A stretch of DNA of 12,915 nt from TMED23 sp964566055 (GTDB lineage Bacteria > Pseudomonadota > Alphaproteobacteria > Rhodospirillales > UBA2165): NCBI GenBank assembly GCA_964566055.1, contig CAZMHI010000087.1, positions 1 to 12,915 of the forward strand. Reading direction: 5' to 3'. Shown piece after piece: positions 1-8,717 of the stretch. Every line of letters starts with the position of its first letter. Position 1 is the first letter of the stretch. The notes beneath the pieces were generated by a model. That model was not told the DNA's origin. It made no database searches and saw only the letters and a program-made list of their open reading frames with translations. A program made the translations under genes and the position numbers.

Positions 1-993
1 GATCCCTCATATGCCGGCCAGATCATCACCTTTACTTTCCCCCATATTGGCAATGTCGGCACCAATCCGGAAGACATTGAAACAATCACCCCAGCTGTGC
101 GCGGCTGTGTCATGGGCGCCGATATAACCGAGCCCTCTAACTGGCGGGCCGCTAAGCATTTGGACGAATGGCTGAAGTCACATAACCTCGCTGCCGTTAC
201 CGGCATCGATACCCGCCGCCTGACCCAGCGGATCAGAGACATCGGTTTTGCCAATGCAACGATTGTCAACAGCGGGGACGTCGATGTAGCGGCTGCCCAG
301 CAACAAGCCAGTGACTGGCCCGGCCTTGAAGGCATGGACCTCGCCAAGGATGTGACTTGCGCGCAAACCTATTCCTGGGATGAAAGCATCTGGTCTATCC
401 AGGACGGCTACGGCCAGCAGACTAAGCCCAAACTGCATGTTGTGGCGATGGATTTTGGCGCCAAGCGCAATATCCTGCGCTGTCTCGCCGCGGCGGGGTG
501 CAAAGTCACCGTGGTGCCGGCCTCTACCAGCGCTGACGATATTCTGGCGCATAAACCTGATGGTGTGTTTCTCTCCAACGGCCCGGGTGATCCGGCAGCC
601 ACCGGCGAATATGCTGTACCGGTGATCAAAGCCCTGATTGAGAAAAACCTGCCGATCTTCGGTATATGCCTCGGCCATCAAATGCTGGCGCTGGCCTTGG
701 GGGCCACGACTAAAAAGATGCATCACGGCCACCGCGGCGCCAATCATCCGGTCAAAGATTTGGAAACCTCAAAAGTCGAGATCACCAGCCAGAACCACGG
801 CTTTGTGGTGGATAGCGACAGCCTGCCTAAAGGCGTGGTTGAAACGCACCGCTCACTTTTTGACGGCAGCCTCGAAGGCATCCGCGCTGATGGCAAACCG
901 ATCTTCTCAGTGCAGCACCATCCCGAAGCTTCCCCCGGCCCGCAAGACAGCCACTACCTGTTCGACCGGTTCGTGGCGCTGATGGAGGGGTGA
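1..993 (+). CDS. carA: Carbamoyl-phosphate synthase small subunit (glutaminase), 5' end outside window
   Basis: The frame is open from base 1, so the gene starts upstream. The first visible residues (DPSYAGQIITFTFPHIGNVG) align with about residue 48 of E. coli CarA, and 330 codons are visible. CarA hydrolyses glutamine and channels ammonia to CarB for carbamoyl phosphate, the precursor of pyrimidines and arginine. The N-terminal CarA-specific domain is followed by a class I glutamine amidotransferase domain. The nucleophile Cys sits in GICLGHQ (codon 667-669). The catalytic His and Glu are in HHPEASPGP (His 919-921, Glu 925-927). An oxyanion-type LSNGPGDP motif lies near 574-597. All key residues are present. 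The stop is TGA 991-993. carB would normally follow closely; here a repeat/endonuclease cassette of about 0.66 kb lies between. The GTG at 97 is internal and is not the start. Confidence 0.97.
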   Translation, partial: DPSYAGQIITFTFPHIGNVGTNPEDIETITPAVRGCVMGADITEPSNWRAAKHLDEWLKSHNLAAVTGIDTRRLTQRIRDIGFANATIVNSGDVDVAAAQQQASDWPGLEGMDLAKDVTCAQTYSWDESIWSIQDGYGQQTKPKLHVVAMDFGAKRNILRCLAAAGCKVTVVPASTSADDILAHKPDGVFLSNGPGDPAATGEYAVPVIKALIEKNLPIFGICLGHQMLALALGATTKKMHHGHRGANHPVKDLETSKVEITSQNHGFVVDSDSLPKGVVETHRSLFDGSLEGIRADGKPIFSVQHHPEASPGPQDSHYLFDRFVALMEG

Positions 994-1013
994 GGATGTT
1001 TGCATTATCTCAT

Positions 1014-1051
1014 CCCCCCACCCCAACCCTCCCCCGCAAGGAGGGAGGGAG
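1014..1051 (+). repeat. GC-rich REP-like hairpin repeat, copy A
   Basis: C-rich arm (CCCCCACCCCAA) followed by a hairpin: CCCTCCCCC, a GCAA tetraloop, GG, a bulged A and GGGAGGG. It begins 20 bp after the carA stop. Copy C is identical over 38 bp, and the homology continues weakly into the following TTATTG. No U-tract follows, so it is not an intrinsic terminator, though the hairpin could stabilise the carA 3' end. Confidence 0.85.
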
Positions 1052-1186
1052 ATTATTGTGGCATTCACCTAGCCTTTTTTTCACCGAATGGAGAAAACAA
1101 AAAAATTTTAAATCCGATGGAAAAACACCCTCTACCACCGGCATAGACGTTAGAGAAATAATCTTTAACGGATCGACACACTCGTC

Positions 1187-1222
1187 CCCTCCCTCCTTGC
1201 GGGGGAGGGTTAGGGTGGGGGG
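1187..1222 (-). repeat. GC-rich REP-like hairpin repeat, copy B (inverted)
   Basis: Reverse complement of copies A and C with one clear substitution (TTAGGG where the others imply TTGGGG). Copies A and B form an inverted pair about 135 bp apart, as in paired REP elements. The G-rich end (GGGTGGGGGG, 1213-1222) lies 9 bp before the nuclease ATG, so the repeat itself may act as a crude ribosome-binding site. Confidence 0.85.
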
Positions 1223-1231
1223 TAGCCAACC

Positions 1232-1570
1232 ATGCCGTCACTCAAAGCCAGACAACTTCGCAACAACCTCACCGAGGCAGAGCAGAAATTATGGCGCCAC
1301 ATTAGCCATAAGCAAATCGACGGCTTTAAGTTCCGCCGCCAAGTCCAAATGGGACGATACATTGTCGATTTCTATTGTTCGGCAGCCGGTCTCATTATTG
1401 AATTGGATGGCGGCCAACATGCGGACCGCGTCGAGTATGATAATAAACGAACGGCGTGGCTTAATACGCGTGGCCACCGGGTTATTCGATTTTGGAACAA
1501 TGAAGTCTATGAGAATATTGAAGACGTCTTGGAGCAAATTTATATCGAACTTCATCGATTTACTAATTAA
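1232..1570 (+). CDS. DUF559 / Vsr-like endonuclease-domain protein
   Basis: A 112-aa protein consisting almost entirely of a DUF559 domain, which belongs to the PD-(D/E)XK/Vsr-like nuclease fold. It starts with the typical helix (LRNNLTEAEQKLWRHI, 9-24), then KFRRQVQMGRYIVDFYC (33-49) and LIIELDGGQH (54-63). The likely metal-binding and catalytic residues are Asp46, Glu57 and Asp59, with His63 nearby. The C-terminal GHRVIRFWNNEVYENIEDVL is also characteristic. Length and start match family members. The only Shine-Dalgarno-like sequence is the G-run of repeat B. The gene is enclosed by hairpin repeats, which suggests it travels with or helps spread them. The cellular substrate is unknown. Nuclease activity is inferred from the family, not shown. 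Confidence 0.9.
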   Translation: MPSLKARQLRNNLTEAEQKLWRHISHKQIDGFKFRRQVQMGRYIVDFYCSAAGLIIELDGGQHADRVEYDNKRTAWLNTRGHRVIRFWNNEVYENIEDVLEQIYIELHRFTN

Positions 1571-1608
1571 CCCCCCACCCCAACCCTCCCCCGCAAGGAG
1601 GGAGGGAG
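1571..1608 (+). repeat. GC-rich REP-like hairpin repeat, copy C
   Basis: Identical to copy A over 38 bp, in the same orientation, and immediately adjacent to the TAA of the DUF559 gene. It lies 48 bp upstream of the carB start, so it is part of the carB leader if the genes are co-transcribed. Confidence 0.85.
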
Positions 1609-1656
1609 TTATTGCTGAAATAGCGGTTCTCCCAGTCAAAAAGTGGAAGGTTTTTC

Positions 1657-4920
<3,264 letters not shown>

Positions 4921-4937
4921 TTAATTTAATCTCGGAT

Positions 4938-4974
4938 GCCCTGCGGTTATAGATCGCGGGCCCCAAATTTTTTT
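4938..4974 (+). terminator. Intrinsic terminator after carB
   Basis: Stem GCCC(T)GCG at 4938-4945 pairs with CGCGGGC at 4955-4961, with one bulged T and a 9-nt loop. After a short CCCAAA spacer there are seven T residues (4968-4974). It lies 18 nt past the carB stop. Confidence 0.6.
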
Positions 4975-4983
4975 GCTGTTTTT

Positions 4984-5012
4984 TTGCTGTATATCGGCAC
5001 AATTTTTGTGAT
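4984..5012 (+). promoter_or_regulatory. Possible greA promoter
   Basis: TTGCTG (4984-4989) and TGTGAT (5007-5012) are separated by 17 bp, downstream of the carB terminator and 24 bp before the greA ATG. The match is only partial, so this is a guess supported mainly by position. Confidence 0.3.
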
Positions 5013-5036
5013 GTTTAGGTATTAAGGTTTGTTGTT

Positions 5037-5510
5037 ATGGAAAAGGTTCCAATGACGGCCGGTGGATTATCGGCCTTGGAAGAAGAACTAAAGCGCTTGA
5101 AATTTGTTGAGCGTCAGGAAGTCATTAAAGCGATTGAAGTCGCCCGCGAACACGGTGATCTGTCCGAGACCGCCGAGTATCATGCTGCCCGCGAGAAACA
5201 GAGTTTCATCGAGGGCCGGGTGCTGGAACTGGAATCAATTATCAGCCTGGCTGATGTGATCGATCCGAAAACGCTCTCCGGTGACGTTGTGCGCTTTGGC
5301 GCCACGGTTGGTCTGGCCGATGAAGACACGGATGAAGAATCCAAGTTTCAGATTGTCGGCACCCACGAAGCCGAGGTCGAAAAAGGCAAACTGTCGGTAA
5401 CTTCACCGACCGCCCGCGCCCTGATCGGCAAATCCTTGGGCGACAGCGTCGAGGTGACGACCCCAGGCGGCTCAAAATCCTACGAGATCATCAAAGTTCA
5501 GTATAAGTAG
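5037..5510 (+). CDS. greA: Transcription elongation factor GreA
   Basis: A 157-aa protein, the normal GreA length. GreA enters the secondary channel of RNA polymerase and stimulates cleavage of backtracked transcripts. The N-terminal coiled coil (about 1-75) carries the tip motif HGDLSETAEYHAAREKQSF, with acidic residues Asp41 and Glu44 at the same positions as in E. coli GreA. The C-terminal FKBP-like domain includes SPTARALIGKSLGDSVEV. The ATG at 5037 has AAGG about 9 nt upstream. It follows the carB terminator, so it is probably transcribed separately. The carB-greA order is common in alphaproteobacteria. Confidence 0.97.
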   Translation: MEKVPMTAGGLSALEEELKRLKFVERQEVIKAIEVAREHGDLSETAEYHAAREKQSFIEGRVLELESIISLADVIDPKTLSGDVVRFGATVGLADEDTDEESKFQIVGTHEAEVEKGKLSVTSPTARALIGKSLGDSVEVTTPGGSKSYEIIKVQYK

Positions 5511-5657
5511 GCCAAGTGGCATTTGTTTAGGGGCTGATGTTGCATCCTCCTATCAACAACCTACTCGGTAAAAGACCGATTAAGACTCGCGTTCTACCGA
5601 TGGACGTGGTTTTATCGAGGCTTCTCCGTCGTCGCCCTTGACCCTTTTGGTCTTGTG

Positions 5658-5759
5658 CTACGGCGGCGTGTTGAGCGCATTGCGTAAAGCATTGTCGCGA
5701 CGCCGAGCGGCCTCTTGTTCGTTTAGTTGTTCTTTTTTGTCTTTAATAGAATCAATCAT
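5658..5759 (-). CDS. Possible small protein (33 aa), perhaps interrupted by a TAG
   Basis: The minus strand reads MIDSIKDKKEQLNEQEAARR and on to a TAG at 5658-5660. It is a charged helix of the kind seen in small alphaproteobacterial proteins. Reading through the TAG would add 25 basic residues (HKTKRVKGDDGEASIKPRPS, then VERES) before TAA at 5580-5582. The continuous hydrophilic character suggests a 58-codon gene broken by one nonsense change, or chance. The Shine-Dalgarno is weak (GGTG). It lies in the gap between greA and the next gene, on the opposite strand to both. No family was recognised. Confidence 0.3.
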   Translation of the reverse strand: MIDSIKDKKEQLNEQEAARRRDNALRNALNTPP

Positions 5760-5772
5760 CACCAAGTATTAG

Positions 5773-5778
5773 TATAAT
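5773..5778 (+). promoter_or_regulatory. Perfect -10 box for the 261-aa gene, near-leaderless
   Basis: A consensus TATAAT ends 16 bp before the ATG at 5795, so transcription would start about 9 nt before the start codon. No good -35 is visible at 16-18 bp. No Shine-Dalgarno is present. Together these fit a very short leader or nearly leaderless mRNA. Confidence 0.4.
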
Positions 5779-5794
5779 TCGTTTTTTTGATAAA

Positions 5795-6580
5795 ATGTCA
5801 CTATCGCCAGAAATTCGCGCTCAGTTATTAAAAAAGACCCAAGAACAGGCTGTGGTTCTGCTCGATGACCTACAACACCTTCGGGAAGTAGTGGGAAAGG
5901 AGCAGACTAATGCCGGTGAAATAAGGCGACTTAGCGGCGTCCTTCGCCGTTTGTTAGTTAGTCGGGAGATTGCCAATATCGCCACACCACGAATTGGGCG
6001 TATCGAATTTTCTGCACCGGACAACACCCCGTTTTACAAGGCCGAAAATAAAGTACCTCTCTTCTTTTTTCTTAGTGGCAGGGCTAAAATCTTCGGCTGG
6101 TCAGGAGCTCTTTGGGCCTTTTCCGAGCCCCTTGATACTACCGCACAACAATTGTTGAAAAAATCCGAAGAATTTGTCGGCGATCTTACAATTGATTGCA
6201 CCGTTAGTTTGCGCCTAGAAGGTTTTCTGAGACAGCGAGTTATTTTTTATCGCGATCAATGGGCCACGCGAGAAGATGTAATCAAGTATGTTGCCAATGT
6301 TGCTTCTGGAGTTCACACAACGGAAGCCAAAGATGAAAAAGAGATATTGATAGCTCAAATTCGCAGTTCTAATCGTATCTTTTTCAAAGATGGCGGCGTG
6401 CATGTTGAATTACTAGATAAGGGACCTTATAGCGTTGAAACGAACTTCGAATACAAGGCTGATTCTATTGATCCTGTTCTTATAGAAATACTGGCCACCG
6501 CAAGGTTTTTGACCGAATCACCCATGGTGGAGAATTTAGAGAGCATTATCCGCGAGGAAGTCGAACACATGTCCCCTTGA
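5795..6580 (+). CDS. Hypothetical protein, 261 aa
   Basis: Not recognised. It is a soluble protein with no signal peptide or membrane helix. Residues 1-60 are predicted helical and charged. A beta-rich middle follows (GRIEFSAP 68-75; VPLFFFLSGRAKIF 87-100). The segment DQWATREDVIKYVANVASGVH (154-174) has the feel of a conserved motif. The end is again beta then helix (VETNFEYKADSIDPVLIEIL). Base composition is more AT-rich than in the flanking core genes, suggesting a later arrival between greA and lrp. The start has no Shine-Dalgarno but follows a TATAAT closely. Its 3' end overlaps the convergent 60-aa gene by 35 bp. The long uninterrupted frame and clean protein character support a real gene. 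Confidence 0.8.
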   Translation: MSLSPEIRAQLLKKTQEQAVVLLDDLQHLREVVGKEQTNAGEIRRLSGVLRRLLVSREIANIATPRIGRIEFSAPDNTPFYKAENKVPLFFFLSGRAKIFGWSGALWAFSEPLDTTAQQLLKKSEEFVGDLTIDCTVSLRLEGFLRQRVIFYRDQWATREDVIKYVANVASGVHTTEAKDEKEILIAQIRSSNRIFFKDGGVHVELLDKGPYSVETNFEYKADSIDPVLIEILATARFLTESPMVENLESIIREEVEHMSP

Positions 6581-6728
6581 GTTCCATGCGATAATAAACC
6601 ATAGCGACTAGAGCCTCGATATCCTCTTGCCCGTAATCCCAGTCAAAATAGGCCCGGACTCCCTCAGTTATCATCTCCGTCGTGATTTCTATCTCTTTAT
6701 CAGCTGATAACGGCTGTTTTTTGCCCAT
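6546..6728 (-). CDS. Small hypothetical protein, 60 aa
   Basis: An acidic helical protein. The segment ITTEMITEGVRAYFDWDYGQ (15-34), followed by an acidic stretch and VYYRM, resembles small alphaproteobacterial proteins of the pattern ITPEMIxAG...VxxVYRAM. That resemblance is from memory and carries no known function. The start is well supported: GGAG lies 6 nt before the ATG, and a good promoter sits about 28 bp upstream. The last 10 codons overlap the 3' end of the convergent 261-aa gene, so the two mRNAs would be mutually antisense. The two may have arrived together as an accessory pair. Confidence 0.7.
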   Translation of the reverse strand: MGKKQPLSADKEIEITTEMITEGVRAYFDWDYGQEDIEALVAMVYYRMELKGTCVRLPRG

Positions 6729-6755
6729 AATTGGCTCCGAATCTTACTTGTGTTA

Positions 6756-6784
6756 AGTATATAATCACCAATTTTTTTTGTTAA
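6756..6784 (-). promoter_or_regulatory. Promoter of the 60-aa gene
   Basis: On the minus strand TTAACA (6779-6784) and TATACT (6756-6761) are spaced by exactly 17 bp. Each matches consensus at 5 of 6 positions. Transcription would start about 20 bp before the ATG, leaving room for the GGAG ribosome-binding site. Confidence 0.5.
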
Positions 6785-6865
6785 ATATTCGCTTAAATAT
6801 GACATTTTTCGAACTAGCAGACAATTTATGGAATTAAACCGATTTTGCTAGATTGAGCGATAATC

Positions 6866-7366
6866 CTACCCGTCTGCGCCCTCATCCCCTTCGACAAGCT
6901 CGACGGGGACGCCGGGGGCGTGTTTAGAGGTGCGGATGGCCAGCGCTGATTTGACATGGGCGACATTGGGAGCGGCGGTCAGTTTTTTCATGACGAAATC
7001 CTGATAGGTCTCCCAATCCTCGGCGACGACTTTCAGGAGAAAATCGGTTTCGCCGGCGAGCATATGGCATTCGCGCACCTCGGCCCAGGAATTGATCAGG
7101 CTTTCAAAGGCTACCAGATCGGGCTCGGCCTGGCTGGTCAGGCCCACCTGGGCAAACACAGTGACATTGTAGCCGAGCTCGGTCGGTTCCAGATCGGCAT
7201 GATAGCCCCGGATCAAGCCAGCTTCTTCTAAAGCCCTGACCCGGCGCAGACACGGCGGCGCTGAAATGCCGACGCGCTTGGCCAATTCAACATTAGTGAT
7301 GCGGCCATTATCTCGTAGCTCTCGAAGAATTTTGCGGTCTATATTATCGAGCTTAACGCGGCTCAT
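6866..7366 (-). CDS. lrp: Lrp/AsnC family transcriptional regulator
   Basis: A 166-aa protein. The N-terminal winged helix-turn-helix reads LDNIDRKILRELRDNGRITN then VELAKRVGISAPPCLRRVRA (about 6-48). A C-terminal RAM/effector domain follows (VTVFAQVGL; MLAGETDFLLKVVAEDW). The PNVAHVKSALAIRTSK segment is typical of the alphaproteobacterial Lrp paired with trxB. Such proteins form octamers and respond to amino acids. The start chosen is the ATG at 7366 because AGGTGG lies about 5 nt upstream and a candidate promoter begins transcription about 18 bp upstream. The in-frame upstream starts at 7420 and 7393 would precede that transcript. It is divergent from trxB, as in other alphaproteobacteria. 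Confidence 0.93.
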   Translation of the reverse strand: MSRVKLDNIDRKILRELRDNGRITNVELAKRVGISAPPCLRRVRALEEAGLIRGYHADLEPTELGYNVTVFAQVGLTSQAEPDLVAFESLINSWAEVRECHMLAGETDFLLKVVAEDWETYQDFVMKKLTAAPNVAHVKSALAIRTSKHAPGVPVELVEGDEGADG

Positions 7367-7391
7367 GGGATCCACCTTTTGCTGCTGGAGC

Positions 7392-7420
7392 ATTGTAGGA
7401 CGCTCTAACTCTTGGCGCAA
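7392..7420 (-). promoter_or_regulatory. Candidate lrp promoter
   Basis: On the minus strand TTGCGC (7415-7420) and TACAAT (7392-7397) are separated by 17 bp, with transcription predicted near 7385. The same TTGCGC hexamer is used in the candidate trxB promoter. Confidence 0.4.
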
Positions 7421-7421
7421 T

Positions 7422-7445
7422 AATATTTCAATTTTGGCAAATAAT
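7422..7445. promoter_or_regulatory. AT-rich imperfect dyad between lrp and trxB
   Basis: AATATTT (7422-7428) and AAATAAT (7439-7445) are inverted with one mismatch and 10 bp between. It sits just upstream of the candidate lrp -35. An AT-rich dyad is the kind of site Lrp proteins bind, so autoregulation is plausible but not shown. Confidence 0.25.
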
Positions 7446-7491
7446 CTTTCGCATTGTAAACAAGCATCCCGTCACCCTTTGGTTAGAATTG

Positions 7492-7507
7492 GGCCAACCG
7501 GTTGACC
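7492..7507. promoter_or_regulatory. Palindrome upstream of trxB
   Basis: A perfect 10-bp palindrome CAACCGGTTG (7495-7504) is extended to 14 of 16 bases by flanking GG/CC. It lies about 40 bp upstream of the candidate trxB -35. It could be an operator for Lrp, LsrB or another regulator. Confidence 0.3.
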
Positions 7508-7544
7508 TCACTAAAACTTGTGGGCAACTCCCTTTACCGCCCCC

Positions 7545-7573
7545 TTGCGCTGGGCACGAGAGCTTTCTATGTT
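7545..7573 (+). promoter_or_regulatory. Candidate trxB promoter
   Basis: TTGCGC (7545-7550) and TATGTT (7568-7573) have 17-bp spacing. The predicted start is near 7580, giving a leader of about 40 nt containing GGAG (7605-7608). It supports translation from ATG 7620 rather than from the upstream GTG at 7518. Confidence 0.45.
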
Positions 7574-7619
7574 AGGCTCAAATCAACGAACAACGACCCT
7601 CTTTGGAGATCACCCAAGC

Positions 7620-8591
7620 ATGTCCACTCAGCATCACAAAGTCCTTATTCTCGGCTCCGGCGCTGCCGGACTGACCGCCGCCATCTACAGTGCACGCGCC
7701 GGGTTGGAGCCGACCCTCATCCACGGCATGCAGCCGGGCGGTCAAATGACCATTACTACCGATGTCGAAAATTATCCGGGATTTCCTGAGGTAATCCAGG
7801 GGCCGTGGCTGATGGAGCAGATGCAGGCGCAAGCCGAAAGTGTCGGCACAGAGATGATTTCCGATATGATTGTGGCAGCCGATCTGCAATCACGTCCGTT
7901 TAAGCTGACCGGTGATGCCGGCGATCTCTACACCTGTGATTCGCTGATTGTCTGCACCGGTGCGCAAGCCAAATGGCTGGGCATGGAGAGCGAGCAGAAA
8001 TATCAGGGCTTCGGCGTCTCAGCCTGTGCGACTTGTGATGGTTTTTTCTATCGCGACAAAGAAGTCGCCGTGGTTGGCGGCGGTAATACGGCAGTCGAAG
8101 AAGCGATTTATCTCACCAATCACGCCACCAAAGTAAAACTCATCCACCGCCGCGATGAGCTGCGCGCCGAAAAACTGTTGCAGCAGCGCCTGTTCAACAA
8201 TCCCAAAATCGAGATGCTTTGGGACTCGACACTAGAAGAAGTGCTCGGCAAACAAGACGGTCCGATGCCCGAGGTTACCGGCATGAAGGTCAGAAACGTC
8301 AAAACCGATGAAATTACCGAACACAGCCTGGAAGGAGTCTTTATCGCCATCGGCCACCAGCCCAATACGGAGTTGTTCGTTGATCAGCTGGAGATGGATG
8401 AAGAAGGCTATCTGATCACCCAGCCGGACAGTACGGCAACGAAAATTCCAGGCGTTTTTGCCGCCGGCGATGTGCAGGATAATAAATACCGCCAAGCTGT
8501 GACGGCGGCCGGCACCGGCTGCATGGCGGCGCTTGAAGCTGAAAAATTTCTGGCTGAACTCGAAGCCACCGAACAGGCGGCGGCTGAATAA
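7620..8591 (+). CDS. trxB: Thioredoxin-disulfide reductase
   Basis: A 323-aa flavoprotein, the usual low-molecular-weight TrxB size. It uses NADPH and FAD to reduce thioredoxin in the cytoplasm. The N-terminal FAD-binding motif is VLILGSGAAGLTAA. GGQMTITTDVENYPGFPE follows. The redox-active CATC is at Cys136 and Cys139. The NADPH domain carries VVGGGNTAVEEA and HRRDELRAEK. The C-terminal FAD motif is GVFAAGDVQDNKYRQA. All catalytic parts are present. The ATG at 7620 was chosen because GGAG lies 11 nt upstream and it matches the family N-terminus. The frame also extends upstream to 7518, but those residues are not TrxB-like. It lies upstream of the LysR gene. Confidence 0.97.
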   Translation: MSTQHHKVLILGSGAAGLTAAIYSARAGLEPTLIHGMQPGGQMTITTDVENYPGFPEVIQGPWLMEQMQAQAESVGTEMISDMIVAADLQSRPFKLTGDAGDLYTCDSLIVCTGAQAKWLGMESEQKYQGFGVSACATCDGFFYRDKEVAVVGGGNTAVEEAIYLTNHATKVKLIHRRDELRAEKLLQQRLFNNPKIEMLWDSTLEEVLGKQDGPMPEVTGMKVRNVKTDEITEHSLEGVFIAIGHQPNTELFVDQLEMDEEGYLITQPDSTATKIPGVFAAGDVQDNKYRQAVTAAGTGCMAALEAEKFLAELEATEQAAAE

Positions 8592-8647
8592 GCAAACTTT
8601 CTGTATTAATCCCGAACAATATTGCGTAAAATGCATAACTCAGGGGG

Positions 8648-8675
8648 TCGATTGGGGGCTAGCCCCATCGATTTT
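8648..8675 (+). terminator. Probable terminator after trxB
   Basis: GGGG-CTAG-CCCC (8655-8666) is extended by TCGAT/ATCGA arms with a 2-nt bulge and followed by four T residues (8672-8675). The T-tract is short, so termination may be partial. Its T-run overlaps the possible -35 of the LysR gene. Confidence 0.5.
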
Positions 8676-8700
8676 GCATACGTATTTAGGGGCGTATAGT
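8674..8700 (+). promoter_or_regulatory. Possible promoter of the LysR gene
   Basis: TATAGT (8695-8700) is a good -10. The best -35 is TTGCAT (8674-8679) at a short 15-bp spacing. The predicted leader is only about 11 nt. Confidence 0.28.
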
Positions 8701-8717
8701 CTGGATAAGATTTAATC

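Larger units (their letters stand above)
1014..1608 (+). mobile_element. Repeat-bounded cassette carrying a DUF559 endonuclease, inserted between carA and carB
   Basis: Two near-identical 38-bp direct copies of a GC-rich hairpin (1014-1051 and 1571-1608) bound the segment, and an inverted copy (1187-1222) lies inside. The only gene is a DUF559 nuclease at 1232-1570. It begins 9 bp after the inverted copy and its stop codon touches the right-hand copy. In other genomes carA and carB are usually adjacent, so this block looks inserted. No transposase and no clear target-site duplication are visible. Calling it a mobile unit is inference from the repeat architecture. Confidence 0.45.
5511..5794. 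other. Gap between greA and the 261-aa gene
   Basis: A 284-bp stretch. Apart from the possible 33-aa minus-strand gene it holds a small hairpin (TCGGT-AAAAG-ACCGA near 5565-5580) without a T-tract, and the TATAAT box of the next gene. No convincing greA terminator was seen. Confidence 0.5.

Noticed and set aside
1014..1051. Repeat A as a carA terminator
   Set aside because: Strong hairpin, but no U-tract follows, and the same sequence occurs before carB and inverted.
1289..1639. 116-codon minus-strand frame opposite the DUF559 gene
   Set aside because: Shadow of the DUF559 gene plus repeat C; no ribosome-binding site or family resemblance.
7367..7420. Longer Lrp N-terminus from 7420
   Set aside because: The extra 18 residues are not Lrp-like, lie upstream of the predicted transcript start, and the ATG at 7366 has the better ribosome-binding site.
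7518..7619. Longer TrxB N-terminus from GTG 7518
   Set aside because: It covers the candidate promoter and does not resemble TrxB; the family N-terminus begins at 7620.
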